From: an uncultured Blautia sp.
GTDB taxonomy: Bacteria > Bacillota > Clostridia > Lachnospirales > Lachnospiraceae
Direction of reading: 5' to 3'
NCBI GenBank assembly: GCA_900549015.1
Contig: URMH01000001.1
Coordinates: 89,710 to 153,709, forward strand
DNA length: 64,000 nt
Of this stretch, positions 53,279-61,965 are shown one piece after another. The notes below the pieces were generated by a model. That model ran no database searches and was not told the origin of the DNA. It saw nothing but the letters and a program-made list of their open reading frames with translations. The position numbers were made by a program, and so were the translations under genes. The stretch's first letter is position 1. Every line of letters begins with the position of its first letter.

Positions 53279-54673
53279 ATGATGAAAAGAACAATCAGCG
53301 GTATGACTGGAACAGGTTCTCTTGCTCATAACAGACGGGATTTTATTGCAGAAAATGTTAATCCGAATAGAGTATATCTGAACATCTGTTACCGGGATGA
53401 AAACCTAAAGGATGTTTACAAAGAACTGTTTGATGAATCGGTAGAACGATATAATGTTGGGAAAAGAAATGACCGGAAGATTACGAATTATTATGATAAG
53501 ATCCAGCATGGAAAGCAGGAGAAGTTGTTCCATGAGGTGATTTTCCAGATTGGAAATAATAAAGATATGGCTGCAGGGACACCAGACGGAGATCGTGCGG
53601 TGAAAGTATTAGATGAATATATGCAGGATTTTCAGAGACGAAATCCAACACTCCGGGTATTTTGCTGTTATCTGCATCAGGACGAAGCTACCCCACATCT
53701 ACATATTGATTTTGTGCCTTATGTGACCGGGTGGAAGGGAAAAGGAATGGATACAAGAGTTTCGCTGAAACAGGCATTAAAAAGCCTTGGATTTCAAGGT
53801 GGTGCCAAGCATGATACAGAATTGAATCAATGGATTAATCATGAAAAAGAAGTTTTGGCAGAGATTATGGAGCGGCATGAAATCGAATGGGAGCAGAAAG
53901 GAACTCATGAAGAACATCTGGATGTGTATAATTTTAAGAAGAAGGAACGTGCAAAAGAAGTAAAGGAACTGGAACAGAAAATAGAAAATTTGACAGCAGA
54001 TGTAGAAGCGGCAGAATCAGATATAAAGGCGCTTAAACAGGAAAAAGCTGATGCAAAAAAAGCCAGAGATCAAGTCAGGGAAAGCAAAGAACAGGTGGAA
54101 AAAGAACTGAAGCATATGGAGAAGCAACGGAATCAGTTGCAGCCCATCATAAATAGTATTGATAAGGAATTAAAGAATTCCGGGCAAATTAAATTAGTGT
54201 TGCCAGAAGTCGGGGCACTGGAACTGGCGTCTACATACCGCAATAAAAAGATTAAACCTCTGTTCGCTAAGATGAAGCATTATATTGCAGGATTAGCTGC
54301 AAAGGTGATAGAACTTTCCAGAGAAGCAGAAAAATGGAGAGATAAATATCAGCAGTTGAAGAAAGATTATGATGATCTGGAAAAGGATGCTGATAAGGTG
54401 GCGGATCTGTGCAATCAGTTGTGTGATGATGTAGATAAGCTGGAAGTAATATCAGATAAATATAATAGAGCACTGCGGATATTTGGGAGGGATACTATAG
54501 AGTCGGCAATCTGGCATGATATTCAGAGGGAAAAAGCATTGGAAGAACAAAAACGGAAAGAGCAGATACCGAGAAAACTGAGTGACAGGCTGCAATGGGA
54601 CAGAGAAAGAAGCCGGAAGTACAATATGCAGCAGAAGAAAAATAAAACTAAACGCAGAGGAATGGAGTTGTGA
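53279..54673 (+). CDS. MobV-family relaxase (Mob_Pre)
   Basis: 464 residues from ATG 53279 (GAGG at 53264-53267). The HxHxD metal motif is TPHLHIDFVPY (H140, H142, D144); N-terminal NRVYLNICYRDENLKDVYKE and the later long coiled coil (about 225-340) are typical. It would nick oriT and lead the strand into a recipient using a helper conjugation system. Confidence 0.85.
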   Translation: MMKRTISGMTGTGSLAHNRRDFIAENVNPNRVYLNICYRDENLKDVYKELFDESVERYNVGKRNDRKITNYYDKIQHGKQEKLFHEVIFQIGNNKDMAAGTPDGDRAVKVLDEYMQDFQRRNPTLRVFCCYLHQDEATPHLHIDFVPYVTGWKGKGMDTRVSLKQALKSLGFQGGAKHDTELNQWINHEKEVLAEIMERHEIEWEQKGTHEEHLDVYNFKKKERAKEVKELEQKIENLTADVEAAESDIKALKQEKADAKKARDQVRESKEQVEKELKHMEKQRNQLQPIINSIDKELKNSGQIKLVLPEVGALELASTYRNKKIKPLFAKMKHYIAGLAAKVIELSREAEKWRDKYQQLKKDYDDLEKDADKVADLCNQLCDDVDKLEVISDKYNRALRIFGRDTIESAIWHDIQREKALEEQKRKEQIPRKLSDRLQWDRERSRKYNMQQKKNKTKRRGMEL

Positions 54674-54677
54674 GAAT

Positions 54678-54866
54678 ATGAAGAAATATTTGTATTATGG
54701 GAATGACGGATTAAGTTACATGTTGCATAGAAATTATTATTTGAGTGGTTTGGTTCTTATCAAAAAATTGTACACAATGAGTATGGAATTCTGTGGAAAG
54801 TTATTTTCGGGTTATTTTGGTGGTGAATATAAGAATGGTGTTTGGAATGGGAGTGTGATAAAATAA
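54678..54866 (+). CDS. Small element protein, unknown
   Basis: 62 residues from ATG 54678, 5 nt after the relaxase stop, with GAGTTGTGAGAAT as weak site. Aromatic-rich (KKYLYYGNDGLSYMLHRNYY); no motif. Confidence 0.45.
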   Translation: MKKYLYYGNDGLSYMLHRNYYLSGLVLIKKLYTMSMEFCGKLFSGYFGGEYKNGVWNGSVIK

Positions 54867-54939
54867 GAAAGAAATCAATTGGTAATTATTGTAATTTTAT
54901 GGAATAGTGATAGAAAGATTTTTTGGGGGATGGAGTTCT

Positions 54940-55461
54940 ATGAAATTTGAATACATACCTAAGATTCGTGCGCAAGAATCGTTTGGATATATCGATTTTC
55001 CAGATAAGTTCTACAGATTTATAGATGAATTTAACATTGTAGGTGTTAGATGGTTACAACCTACAACCATCAGTGCATCTAATTTTTTGAGAGTACTTCA
55101 GGAGGGTTCATCAGCAAAGGCACGTGGATATGGAAGAGGTAATAACAAAGAGAATGATGAATTATCGATTCAAATGCAGGATTTTTATCAACCCCTTCTG
55201 GATCATGGTGCTTTATGGAAAGTGAAAAATGACAATGTGATATGTACTGCAATGCTATATGGTGATAGGGAATCTATCACTGATGGGTTTTATAGAATGG
55301 TTAATATGTTCCATTATCCGAAAACAATGAAGATGGAGTTTTTAGATGATAAATATCGATTTCGGATTAACGGTGATCATATGATTGCCATCTATTGTGA
55401 TTCATCACAAGAGAATTTTAACCCGAATTGCTCAGATAGAAAATTGGGAATTATGAGGTGA
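54940..55461 (+). CDS. Cargo protein, unknown (DUF6508-like)
   Basis: 173 residues from ATG 54940 (GGAG at 54932-54935). PDKFYRFIDEFNIVGVRWLQ, then ENDELSIQMQDFYQPLLDHG, then ICTAMLYGDRESITDGFYRM; resembles small conserved DUF6508-like proteins of Firmicutes, but the call is weak. Soluble; co-transcribed with the next gene. Confidence 0.5.
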   Translation: MKFEYIPKIRAQESFGYIDFPDKFYRFIDEFNIVGVRWLQPTTISASNFLRVLQEGSSAKARGYGRGNNKENDELSIQMQDFYQPLLDHGALWKVKNDNVICTAMLYGDRESITDGFYRMVNMFHYPKTMKMEFLDDKYRFRINGDHMIAIYCDSSQENFNPNCSDRKLGIMR

Positions 55462-55465
55462 ATTT

Positions 55466-55933
55466 ATGCATTTTGGATTTTCCTATATTGGCTTGATGTT
55501 TCTTATCATGTTAATAGTTCCGAATCTGTTTTGGACGAAGAATCAGCCCAAAGACTATGAAAAATATGTACATAATGAAAGCAAAATCTTGCTGTTATTT
55601 GAGAGAGTTGGCGAAGTTTTAGTGACTTGTTTGTTGCTGATTTTCAAAGATTTTAACATTCAAGGCATTTCTGCATGGATGATTTGGCTGATTACGGCAT
55701 TTGTGTTGATGATTATGTATGAATTATACTGGGTACGGTATTTTAAAAGCGAAAAGACGATGAAAGATTTTTACAGCAGTTTAATGGGTATTCCTGTTGC
55801 AGGTGCTACTCTTCCGGTTGTTGCGTGCGGTTTGATTGCTATATATGGACGGAATCCAATTTTATTTGTGGCTGCAATAATACTGGGGGTAGGGCATATC
55901 GGCATTCACTTAAATCATAAAAAAGAGTTATAA
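55466..55933 (+). CDS. Membrane protein, unknown
   Basis: 155 residues with four hydrophobic segments (near 7-24, 50-65, 70-88, 110-145). No known family recognised. Starts 4 nt after the previous stop. Confidence 0.6.
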   Translation: MHFGFSYIGLMFLIMLIVPNLFWTKNQPKDYEKYVHNESKILLLFERVGEVLVTCLLLIFKDFNIQGISAWMIWLITAFVLMIMYELYWVRYFKSEKTMKDFYSSLMGIPVAGATLPVVACGLIAIYGRNPILFVAAIILGVGHIGIHLNHKKEL

Positions 55934-56019
55934 ATGCTGGTTATGATAAGAAATTTATAAAAGTGTCTCATTGCATAGAATAGGAAAAATGTATATCCTT
56001 AGATCAGGAGGTGGCGGAT

Positions 56020-56499
56020 ATGGCTAATGAAGATAAGAAGGATTTTAATGCAATGTTGCATGATAATAAAGATATGCCAAAGTTCCAGATAATTACGGAT
56101 GAAAAGAGCATTGAGAAATATGGTGGAAACAGGATGTATTTTGCACCACCCATTGCTTATGATGAAGTGATGAAAAAAATTCCATATGGCAAAGTGATTA
56201 CAGTTGGAAAGATAAGAGAATTTTTTGCGAAAGAGAATGGTGCAGATTTTACGGAACCTATAACTGCCGGAATTTTTGTATCTATTGCTGCATGGGCAAG
56301 CCATCAGAGATTGGAAGATAAAACGCCTTACTGGAGAACACTGAAAGCAAATGGTGAATTGAATGAAAAGTATCCAGGCGGTACCCGGAAACAAAAAGAA
56401 AAACTGGAAGCAGAGGGTCATATTATCATTCAAAAAGGGCGAAAAAGTATCAGGTATTACGTTAAAGATTACGAAGATTTTCTGTTTGAAATGGATTAA
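56020..56499 (+). CDS. Alkyltransferase-like (MGMT-fold) protein
   Basis: 159 residues from ATG 56020 (TCAGGAGGTG ahead). IPYGKVITVGKIREFF is the MGMT DNA-binding start; PYWRTLKANGELNEKYPGGT stands where MGMT has PCHRV...G..Y.GG, so the methyl-accepting Cys is Tyr. ATL proteins of this type bind alkylated DNA and signal repair instead of removing the lesion. Cargo of the element. Confidence 0.7.
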   Translation: MANEDKKDFNAMLHDNKDMPKFQIITDEKSIEKYGGNRMYFAPPIAYDEVMKKIPYGKVITVGKIREFFAKENGADFTEPITAGIFVSIAAWASHQRLEDKTPYWRTLKANGELNEKYPGGTRKQKEKLEAEGHIIIQKGRKSIRYYVKDYEDFLFEMD

Positions 56500-56606
56500 T
56501 CTGTACCAGACACGCAATGTCCGGTCGAAAATCAGGTGATTCTCGGTTTATGTCGTGGGGTTTTCTGAAATAATTGGTAAGCTGTAAGTGAAAGAGAGGT
56601 AGAAAC

Positions 56607-56753
56607 ATGGACACAAAAAAGATAGGAGCTTTTTTGAAACAATGCCGTAAGGAAAATAATCTTACACAAGAACAGCTTGCAGAAAAGTTTGGTGTATCGG
56701 CAAGAACCGTTTCCAGATGGGAGACAGGAGTTTCCCAAACAAAAGGATATTAA
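56607..56753 (+). pseudogene. Truncated XRE regulator
   Basis: 48 residues: a normal XRE start (KQCRKENNLTQEQLAEKFGV, then RTVSRWETG) that changes abruptly after ACAGG to GVSQTKGY and stop. The second helix pair and C-terminus are lost. The break coincides with the 57-nt repeat at 56724. Confidence 0.75.
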
Positions 56754-56780
56754 GAAATAACCTGTGTTTACCTGCTTGCA
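56724..56780 (+). repeat. 57-nt direct repeat, copy A
   Basis: Begins ACAGGAGTTTCCCAAAC, ends CTGCTTGCA. 55 of 57 bases match copy B at 57998-58054. Confidence 0.9.
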
Positions 56781-56865
56781 GAATATTGGTATATAAGAGA
56801 ATGACACTTGAAATATAGTGCCTTTTTCTATATCTAATAATTTCTCATTAGATAAGTGAAAAAGA

Positions 56866-56894
56866 ATGACTGTTCATTTTTATCGTGATATAAT
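56866..56894 (+). promoter_or_regulatory. Promoter of the Nudix gene
   Basis: ATGACT (56866-56871), 17 bp, TATAAT (56889-56894). A similar unit, ATGATT-17-TATAAT at 57801-57829, precedes the HAD fragment. Confidence 0.5.
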
Positions 56895-56949
56895 TTATGT
56901 CAAATGGAACAATAAATTGGAAGTTGGTAAATACAATTAGGAGGATTTT

Positions 56950-57561
56950 ATGGAAAAGTGGTTAGAGTGGGCAATAGAATTACAGAGCCTTGCGCAAGCT
57001 GGATTAACCTATGGTAAGGACATCTATGACAAAGAACGATACGAAAGAATAAGGGCTATATCAGCAGAAATAATATCAAACTATACTGATATAGCAATCG
57101 AAAAAGTAAGAGACTTATTTTGTAATGAAACTGGCTATCAAACTCCTAAACTGGACACGAGAGCAGCCATATTTGAAGATGGGAAAATTCTTCTCGTAAG
57201 GGAAAATAATGGGAAATGGTCTTTACCTGGTGGTTGGGTTGATGTTAATGTATCAGTAAAAGAAAATACTATCAAAGAAGTGAAAGAAGAGTCGGGGTTA
57301 GATGTTTCTGCTGATAGAATAATTGCAGTTCAAGATAGGGCAAAACATAATTTGCCAGTTTACGCTTACGGTGTCTGTAAAGTTTTTGTTCTTTGTTCTG
57401 TTCTTGGAGGGGAATTTGTAAAAAACATTGAAACAACAGAATTTCAATATTTTAGTGAATTTGAAATACCAGAACTTGCAGAGGAAAAGAACAATCTTGA
57501 GCAAATAAAAATGTGTTTTAGAGCATATCGAGCTGAAAATTGGGAAACTGAGTTTGATTAG
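56950..57561 (+). CDS. Nudix hydrolase with N-terminal helical domain
   Basis: 203 residues. N-terminal domain (1-63, LEWAIELQSLAQAGLTYGKD) as in MutT-like hydrolases of the Nudix_N type; Nudix box GGWVDVNVSVKENTIKEVKE followed by ESGL. The KEVKEESG core is intact, but the first Glu of the box is Val. Likely hydrolyses a nucleoside diphosphate derivative, if active. Confidence 0.8.
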   Translation: MEKWLEWAIELQSLAQAGLTYGKDIYDKERYERIRAISAEIISNYTDIAIEKVRDLFCNETGYQTPKLDTRAAIFEDGKILLVRENNGKWSLPGGWVDVNVSVKENTIKEVKEESGLDVSADRIIAVQDRAKHNLPVYAYGVCKVFVLCSVLGGEFVKNIETTEFQYFSEFEIPELAEEKNNLEQIKMCFRAYRAENWETEFD

Positions 57562-57871
57562 GCAAATTCGTGTTTGACAATTTTATATCTATACCCACAA
57601 AGCAGTTAGTCTTAGGATTGGCTGTTTTTGCAGAAAAAGATACTTTTAATCTTTAAAGACTTATAGTTAATATACTTTTAGAAATTTGGCAATAGGAAAT
57701 TCAAAACAATATTAAGTTAAATGAAAGAACCTTATATAACGACTTATAAGAATATCATTAAAAGTAAGCAAAAATATTGATTAATAATATCCGAAAAAGA
57801 ATGATTACCTGATTTTCTGATGATATAATAGATTTGTAAAATAATGATAAATTGAAATTTAGGAGAAAATT
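57562..57871 (+). other. Non-coding, AT-rich, with terminator and promoter
   Basis: A terminator-like AGCAGTTAGTC...GATTGGCTG followed by T5 at 57601-57629 closes the Nudix gene; it is nearly the same sequence as the terminator at 63306. The promoter ATGATT-17-TATAAT at 57801-57829 serves the HAD fragment. Nothing else seen. Confidence 0.6.
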
Positions 57872-58027
57872 ATGATTAAAATTGCTTTTTTTGATGTTGA
57901 TGGAACTTTACTAAAAATGGGAGGAAAAGAGCCATCTAAAAAGACGATTTCAACTTTAAAACAATTACAAAAAAAGGGGATATTATTATGTATGGCAACA
58001 GGAGTTTCCCAAACAAAAGGATATTAA
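57872..58027 (+). pseudogene. Truncated HAD-superfamily hydrolase (Cof type)
   Basis: 51 residues. Normal HAD motif I (IAFFDVDGTLL) and GILLCMATG, then after ACAGG the frame turns to GVSQTKGY and stops, exactly as in the XRE fragment. The remaining about 200 residues are missing. Confidence 0.8.
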
Positions 58028-58054
58028 GAAATAGCCTGTGTTTAACTGCTTGCA
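57998..58054 (+). repeat. 57-nt direct repeat, copy B
   Basis: Matches copy A (56724-56780) with two differences. Overlaps the end of the HAD fragment. Confidence 0.9.
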
Positions 58055-58163
58055 AATAAAAGAATATTATTATTAGGTTAAGAGATACTACATAAACGTG
58101 TTGGTATCTCTTTTTCTATGCCGTGAAACAGCAGACTATTTCATTTATGCTTGATTACTCTAA

Positions 58164-58243
58164 ACTTATCTGGATATGATTTGTCAAGGGGTTATTGCGT
58201 AAGCAATGCTTTAGCACCCTTTACAAATCATATCCAGATAAGT
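58164..58243. repeat. 80-nt palindromic element (MITE-like)
   Basis: Arms CTTATCTGGATATGATTTGT (58165-58184) and its complement (58223-58242) are 20 perfect pairs; an inner ATTGC-GTAA-GCAAT hairpin lies near 58193-58206. Could be a miniature element, a recombination site or a bidirectional terminator lacking a T-run. Confidence 0.65.
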
Positions 58244-58273
58244 AACTTTTCAAAAGCAGAAAAGAAACATTAA

Positions 58274-58351
58274 ATATATCAAAAATATTTGATATATCTC
58301 TTGACAAAGTTTAAAATAAAAGCTATGATGAACGTATCAAAATAATTTGAT
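58274..58351 (+). promoter_or_regulatory. ars promoter and two ArsR-type operators
   Basis: TTGACA (58301-58306), 17 bp, TATGAT (58324-58329). Operators: ATATATCAAA-AATA-TTTGATATAT (58274-58297) before the -35 and ATCAAA-ATAA-TTTGAT (58336-58351) around the start of transcription. Confidence 0.8.
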
Positions 58352-58365
58352 GTGAGGTGTTGGGT

Positions 58366-58674
58366 ATGAAAAATGATTTTACAAATGACGCAAAAATCTT
58401 CAAAGCACTTTGTGATGAAAAAAGGCTATGTATTTTAAGCCTTTTAAAAAGCGGAGAAAAATGTGCCTGTGCATTGATTGATGAAATGGAAATCGGTCAA
58501 TCTGCTCTATCATATCACATGAAGATTTTATGTGATTCCAGAATTGTGGAAAGCAGACAGGACGGAAAATGGACGCATTACAGACTGAGTAAGTCTGGAA
58601 GTGATTTTGCATTAAAAAGATTATCAGAGATAACTACACCAACATCAGAAAGCTATACAAAATGTTGTAAATAA
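58366..58674 (+). CDS. arsR: ArsR-family arsenic-responsive repressor
   Basis: 102 residues from ATG 58366 (GAGGTG at 58354-58359). Winged HTH: KIFKALCDEKRLCILSLLKS, then GEKCACALIDEMEIGQSALS, with the C-x-C arsenite-binding pair in helix 3 and a Cys-Cys-rich tail. Should leave the operators at 58274-58351 and 58712 upon binding As(III). Confidence 0.85.
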   Translation: MKNDFTNDAKIFKALCDEKRLCILSLLKSGEKCACALIDEMEIGQSALSYHMKILCDSRIVESRQDGKWTHYRLSKSGSDFALKRLSEITTPTSESYTKCCK

Positions 58675-58696
58675 AAGTCATCATCGGGTGGCTTTT
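58673..58696 (+). terminator. Hairpin after arsR
   Basis: AAAAGTCATC (58673-58682), ATCG loop, GGTGGCTTTT (58687-58696), with three G-T pairs. Partial terminator likely. Confidence 0.5.
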
Positions 58697-58711
58697 ATAA
58701 AAAAACTTTAC

Positions 58712-58727
58712 ATCAAAAATATTTGAT
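58712..58727 (+). promoter_or_regulatory. Third ArsR-type operator
   Basis: ATCAAA-AATA-TTTGAT, between arsR and the permease gene, giving separate control of the downstream genes. Confidence 0.7.
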
Positions 58728-58755
58728 ATGAATAAAATGAAATGGAGGGATTTTT

Positions 58756-59769
58756 TTGGAAATCTTACAATCGGTCTTTCTTTTCCTGCAAGACCAGATA
58801 CTTGGAATGAAGTGGTTAAATAGTCTGATAGGAGATTTATTATCCTTGGTTGGGTTGGACGTGACTACACGTTTAGGTGGCAGTATTCAGTTTTTCCTAT
58901 ATGATGTCATTAAGATTACGGTGTTACTTTGTGCGTTGATTTTTCTTATTTCCTATATACAGAGTTATTTTCCACCAGAGCGTAGCAAGAAGATATTAGG
59001 ACGCTTTCATGGGATTGGGGCAAATATTGTATCTGCATTACTTGGAACGGTTACACCATTCTGTTCCTGCTCATCAATCCCGTTGTTTATTGGATTTACG
59101 AGTGCAGGTTTACCATTAGGTGTTACCTTTTCATTCCTTATTTCTTCGCCAATGGTTGATTTAGGAAGTTTGGTATTGCTGATGAGCATTTTTGGTGCAA
59201 AAGTTGCAATTGCCTATGTCGTTATTGGATTAGTCGTTGCTGTTGTGGGTGGTACACTGATAGAGAAACTTCACATGGAAAAATATGTAGAGGACTTTAT
59301 CAAAAATGCAAGCAGTGTAGATATTGAATCTCCTACCCTTACCAAAAAAGACAGAGTGGAATTTGCAAAAGAACAGGTAATTGGTACATTCAAAAAAGTG
59401 TTTCCGTATATCTTGGTAGGGGTAGGTATCGGTGCTCTCATTCACAACTGGATTCCAGAAACATGGATTGAAGCAGTTTTAGGAAGTAACAACCCATTTG
59501 GTGTTATTCTTGCAACATTGGTTGGTGTCCCTATGTATGCAGATATATTTGGTACAATTCCTGTTGCAGAAGCTCTTTTATCAAAAGGGGCACAGTTAGG
59601 TACAATTCTTTCTTTTATGATGGCGGTAACTACATTAAGCCTGCCGTCAATGATTATGTTGAGAAAAGCAGTAAAGCCTAAACTACTGGCATTATTTATT
59701 TCTATTTGTACGATTGGAATTATTATTGTCGGATATATGTTTAACATATTCCATATATTTTTAATTTAG
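58756..59769 (+). CDS. ArsP-like permease (DUF318 / SO_0444 family)
   Basis: 337 residues from TTG 58756 (GGAGGG at 58744-58749). About 8-10 membrane segments; TPFCSCSSIPLFIGFTSAGL is the hallmark with the Cys pair, and GVPMYADIFGTIPVAEALLS repeats the pattern in the second half. Family members export trivalent organoarsenicals or related Cu/As species. In operon with arsR and arsC. Confidence 0.8.
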   Translation: MEILQSVFLFLQDQILGMKWLNSLIGDLLSLVGLDVTTRLGGSIQFFLYDVIKITVLLCALIFLISYIQSYFPPERSKKILGRFHGIGANIVSALLGTVTPFCSCSSIPLFIGFTSAGLPLGVTFSFLISSPMVDLGSLVLLMSIFGAKVAIAYVVIGLVVAVVGGTLIEKLHMEKYVEDFIKNASSVDIESPTLTKKDRVEFAKEQVIGTFKKVFPYILVGVGIGALIHNWIPETWIEAVLGSNNPFGVILATLVGVPMYADIFGTIPVAEALLSKGAQLGTILSFMMAVTTLSLPSMIMLRKAVKPKLLALFISICTIGIIIVGYMFNIFHIFLI

Positions 59770-59784
59770 TAGGAGGTATTCAAG

Positions 59785-60129
59785 ATGAAATTATTTGGAA
59801 AAAAAGAAGAAAAGAAATCCTGTTGTTGTGGAGGAAATTGCACACCAGAAGCTATGCAGAAAGCGGAAAAAGTAAAAGCTGATAGTGGAATCAAAATATT
59901 AGGGTCTGGTTGTGCAAAATGTATTGCGTTAGAAAATGCTACTCGTACTGCTATTTCTGAATTAGGTTTAGATTTAGAGATTGACCATATTACAGACTTT
60001 GCTCAAATTGCAAGTTATGGAGTGATGTCCACACCTGCTCTCGTTCTCAATGGAAAAGTTGTATCTTATGGGAAAGTATTATCTGTTTCAGAAGTGAAAA
60101 ATATCTTACAGCAATCAGAAAAGAGGTAG
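59785..60129 (+). CDS. Thioredoxin-like protein with CCC motif
   Basis: 114 residues. N-terminal SCCCGGNC metal-binding stretch, then thioredoxin-fold IKILGSGCAKCIALENATRT with active-site C-x2-C (GCAKC) and TPALVLNGKVVSYG cis-Pro. Typical partner of ArsP-like permeases; likely carries or reduces the metal(loid). Confidence 0.8.
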   Translation: MKLFGKKEEKKSCCCGGNCTPEAMQKAEKVKADSGIKILGSGCAKCIALENATRTAISELGLDLEIDHITDFAQIASYGVMSTPALVLNGKVVSYGKVLSVSEVKNILQQSEKR

Positions 60130-60132
60130 TTC

Positions 60133-61182
60133 ATGGAAAAAAATAAAGCTATAAACTCCTTTCAAAAGTATTTAAGTTTATGGGTTGTATTATGTATGGC
60201 AGGCGGTATTCTCATAGGAAAATTTCTCCCTGCTATACCACAATTCTTGAATCAGTTTGAGTATGCGAATGTTTCTATTCCTATCGCTATCTTGATTTGG
60301 GTTATGATATATCCAATGATGATGAAAGTTGACTTTCATAGTGTCAAGAATATCAGTAAAAATCCTAGCGGTCTAATCGTAACATGGGTTACGAATTGGC
60401 TGATTAAACCATTTACCATGTATGCGATTGCTTCCGTATTTTTCTATGTGGTATTCAAGCTTTGGATACCTGCTGAATTAGCAAAAGAGTATCTTGCAGG
60501 TGCGGTACTTTTAGGTGCTGCACCCTGTACAGCAATGGTCTTTGTATGGAGTTCTCTTACAAAAGGGAATCCTGCTTATACAGTGGTACAGGTTGCGACA
60601 AATGATTTGATTATTTTAATTGCATTTGTACCAATCGTTAGCCTACTGTTGGGAATGAGCAATGTATCTGTTCCATTTGACACATTATTCCTATCAATTA
60701 TATTATTTGTGGTTATTCCATTAGTAGGTGGTATATTAACAAGATATATTGTAACGAAACAAAAAGGGAAAAATTATTTTGAAGATGTATTTATAAAGAA
60801 GTTTGACGGTATTACAACCATTGGATTGTTGTTGACATTGGTACTTCTATTTTCCTTTCAAGGGAACGTAATTTTATCCAATCCTTTCCATATTGTATTG
60901 ATTGCCGTACCGCTGATTATTCAAACCATTTTGATTTTCTTTATAGCATATTTAGCAAGCTATTTATTAAAATTGCCACATGATATTGCTTCTCCAGCAG
61001 GAATGATTGGAGCTTCTAATTTCTTTGAATTAGCTGTTGCTGTTTCAATCTCTTTGTTTGGAATGTCATCTCCTGCCACTCTTGCAACGATCGTAGGAGT
61101 GCTGGTAGAAGTTCCTGTGATGTTGCTATTAGTAAAGATAGCAAATAATACGAAAGGCTGGTTTGATAAAAATGAGAGATAG
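60133..61182 (+). CDS. acr3: ACR3-family arsenite efflux transporter
   Basis: 349 residues, ten membrane helices. GAAPCTAMVFVWSSLTKGNP with the essential Cys, NDLIILIAFVPIVSLLLG, and GASNFFELAVAVSISLFG are ACR3 signatures. Pumps As(OH)3 out of the cell. Starts 4 nt after the previous gene and overlaps arsC. Confidence 0.9.
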   Translation: MEKNKAINSFQKYLSLWVVLCMAGGILIGKFLPAIPQFLNQFEYANVSIPIAILIWVMIYPMMMKVDFHSVKNISKNPSGLIVTWVTNWLIKPFTMYAIASVFFYVVFKLWIPAELAKEYLAGAVLLGAAPCTAMVFVWSSLTKGNPAYTVVQVATNDLIILIAFVPIVSLLLGMSNVSVPFDTLFLSIILFVVIPLVGGILTRYIVTKQKGKNYFEDVFIKKFDGITTIGLLLTLVLLFSFQGNVILSNPFHIVLIAVPLIIQTILIFFIAYLASYLLKLPHDIASPAGMIGASNFFELAVAVSISLFGMSSPATLATIVGVLVEVPVMLLLVKIANNTKGWFDKNER

Positions 61183-61585
61183 TCTACCAAAAGTTGCATT
61201 TGTGTGTGTACACAATTCCTGTCGTAGCCAGATTGCAGAAGCGTTAGGAAAATTGCTGGCTTCTGATGTATTTGAAAGCTATTCTGCTGGAACAGAAACG
61301 AAACCACAAATCAATCAAGACGCTGTTCGTTTGATGAAAGAAAAATATCAGCTAGATATGGAAAAAACGCAATATTCCAAACTTTTATCAGATATTCCAC
61401 CAGTGGATATTGTAATAACTATGGGCTGTAATGTAAATTGTCCATATCTTCCCTGCGAATATAGAGAAGATTGGGGATTGCAAGACCCAACTGGTAAAAG
61501 TGATGAAGAATTTGATAAAATCATTGAAGCAATTTATGAAAAGGTTTTGGATTTAAAATACAGAATACAAGAAAATTTAATATAG
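61172..61585 (+). CDS. arsC: Arsenate reductase (low-MW phosphatase type)
   Basis: 137 residues from ATG 61172; a TTG at 61163 is also possible because AAAGG is nearer to it. P-loop CVHNSCRSQ is the catalytic C-x5-R; DIVITMGCNVNCPYLPCEYR contains the two resolving Cys, so it is thioredoxin-coupled. Converts arsenate to arsenite for ACR3. Overlaps acr3 by 11 nt. Confidence 0.9.
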   Translation: MRDSLPKVAFVCVHNSCRSQIAEALGKLLASDVFESYSAGTETKPQINQDAVRLMKEKYQLDMEKTQYSKLLSDIPPVDIVITMGCNVNCPYLPCEYREDWGLQDPTGKSDEEFDKIIEAIYEKVLDLKYRIQENLI

Positions 61586-61592
61586 TAAAGTG

Positions 61593-61627
61593 AAAAGCAG
61601 TTTGCAAAGCTAAGCAGACTGCTTTTT
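61593..61627 (+). terminator. ars operon terminator
   Basis: AAAAGCAGT (61593-61601) with ACTGCTTTT (61618-61626), T5. Confidence 0.75.
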
Positions 61628-61656
61628 GAGATTATTGTAAAACAATATTGATGATA

Positions 61657-61857
61657 CTATTTTAATTTCAATATATCATTTGGTGAACATTCTAAGTATT
61701 CACAAAGTCTTGCCAAAATGGAAAGGTCAATTCTGGAGACCTTATTTTTACAATAATTATTCAGTTGTGTCCTCTGCAATTTGCAACTTTCACAAATCTT
61801 GTTTTTACTGATATTCTTCTCTTTTAATACATTTTCTAAATCGATATATATTTGCAT
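61657..61857 (-). CDS. XRE-family regulator (YozG/Tn-type)
   Basis: 66 residues from ATG 61857 (AGGTGG nine bases upstream on the minus strand); an upstream start at 61905 lacks a site. NISKNKICESCKLQRTQLNN and SILARLCEYLECSPNDILKL are compact XRE helices. Possible regulator of the right-hand element. Confidence 0.75.
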   Translation of the reverse strand: MQIYIDLENVLKEKNISKNKICESCKLQRTQLNNYCKNKVSRIDLSILARLCEYLECSPNDILKLK

Positions 61858-61965
61858 TTGTTCAGTCCACCTTTTTTTTAAATTATAAGTACAACTGTAT
61901 TGCAAGATAAGATGTATTGTTGTAGACTGTATTAAAATACAGGTGTAAAAGGGGAATATTGGGTA

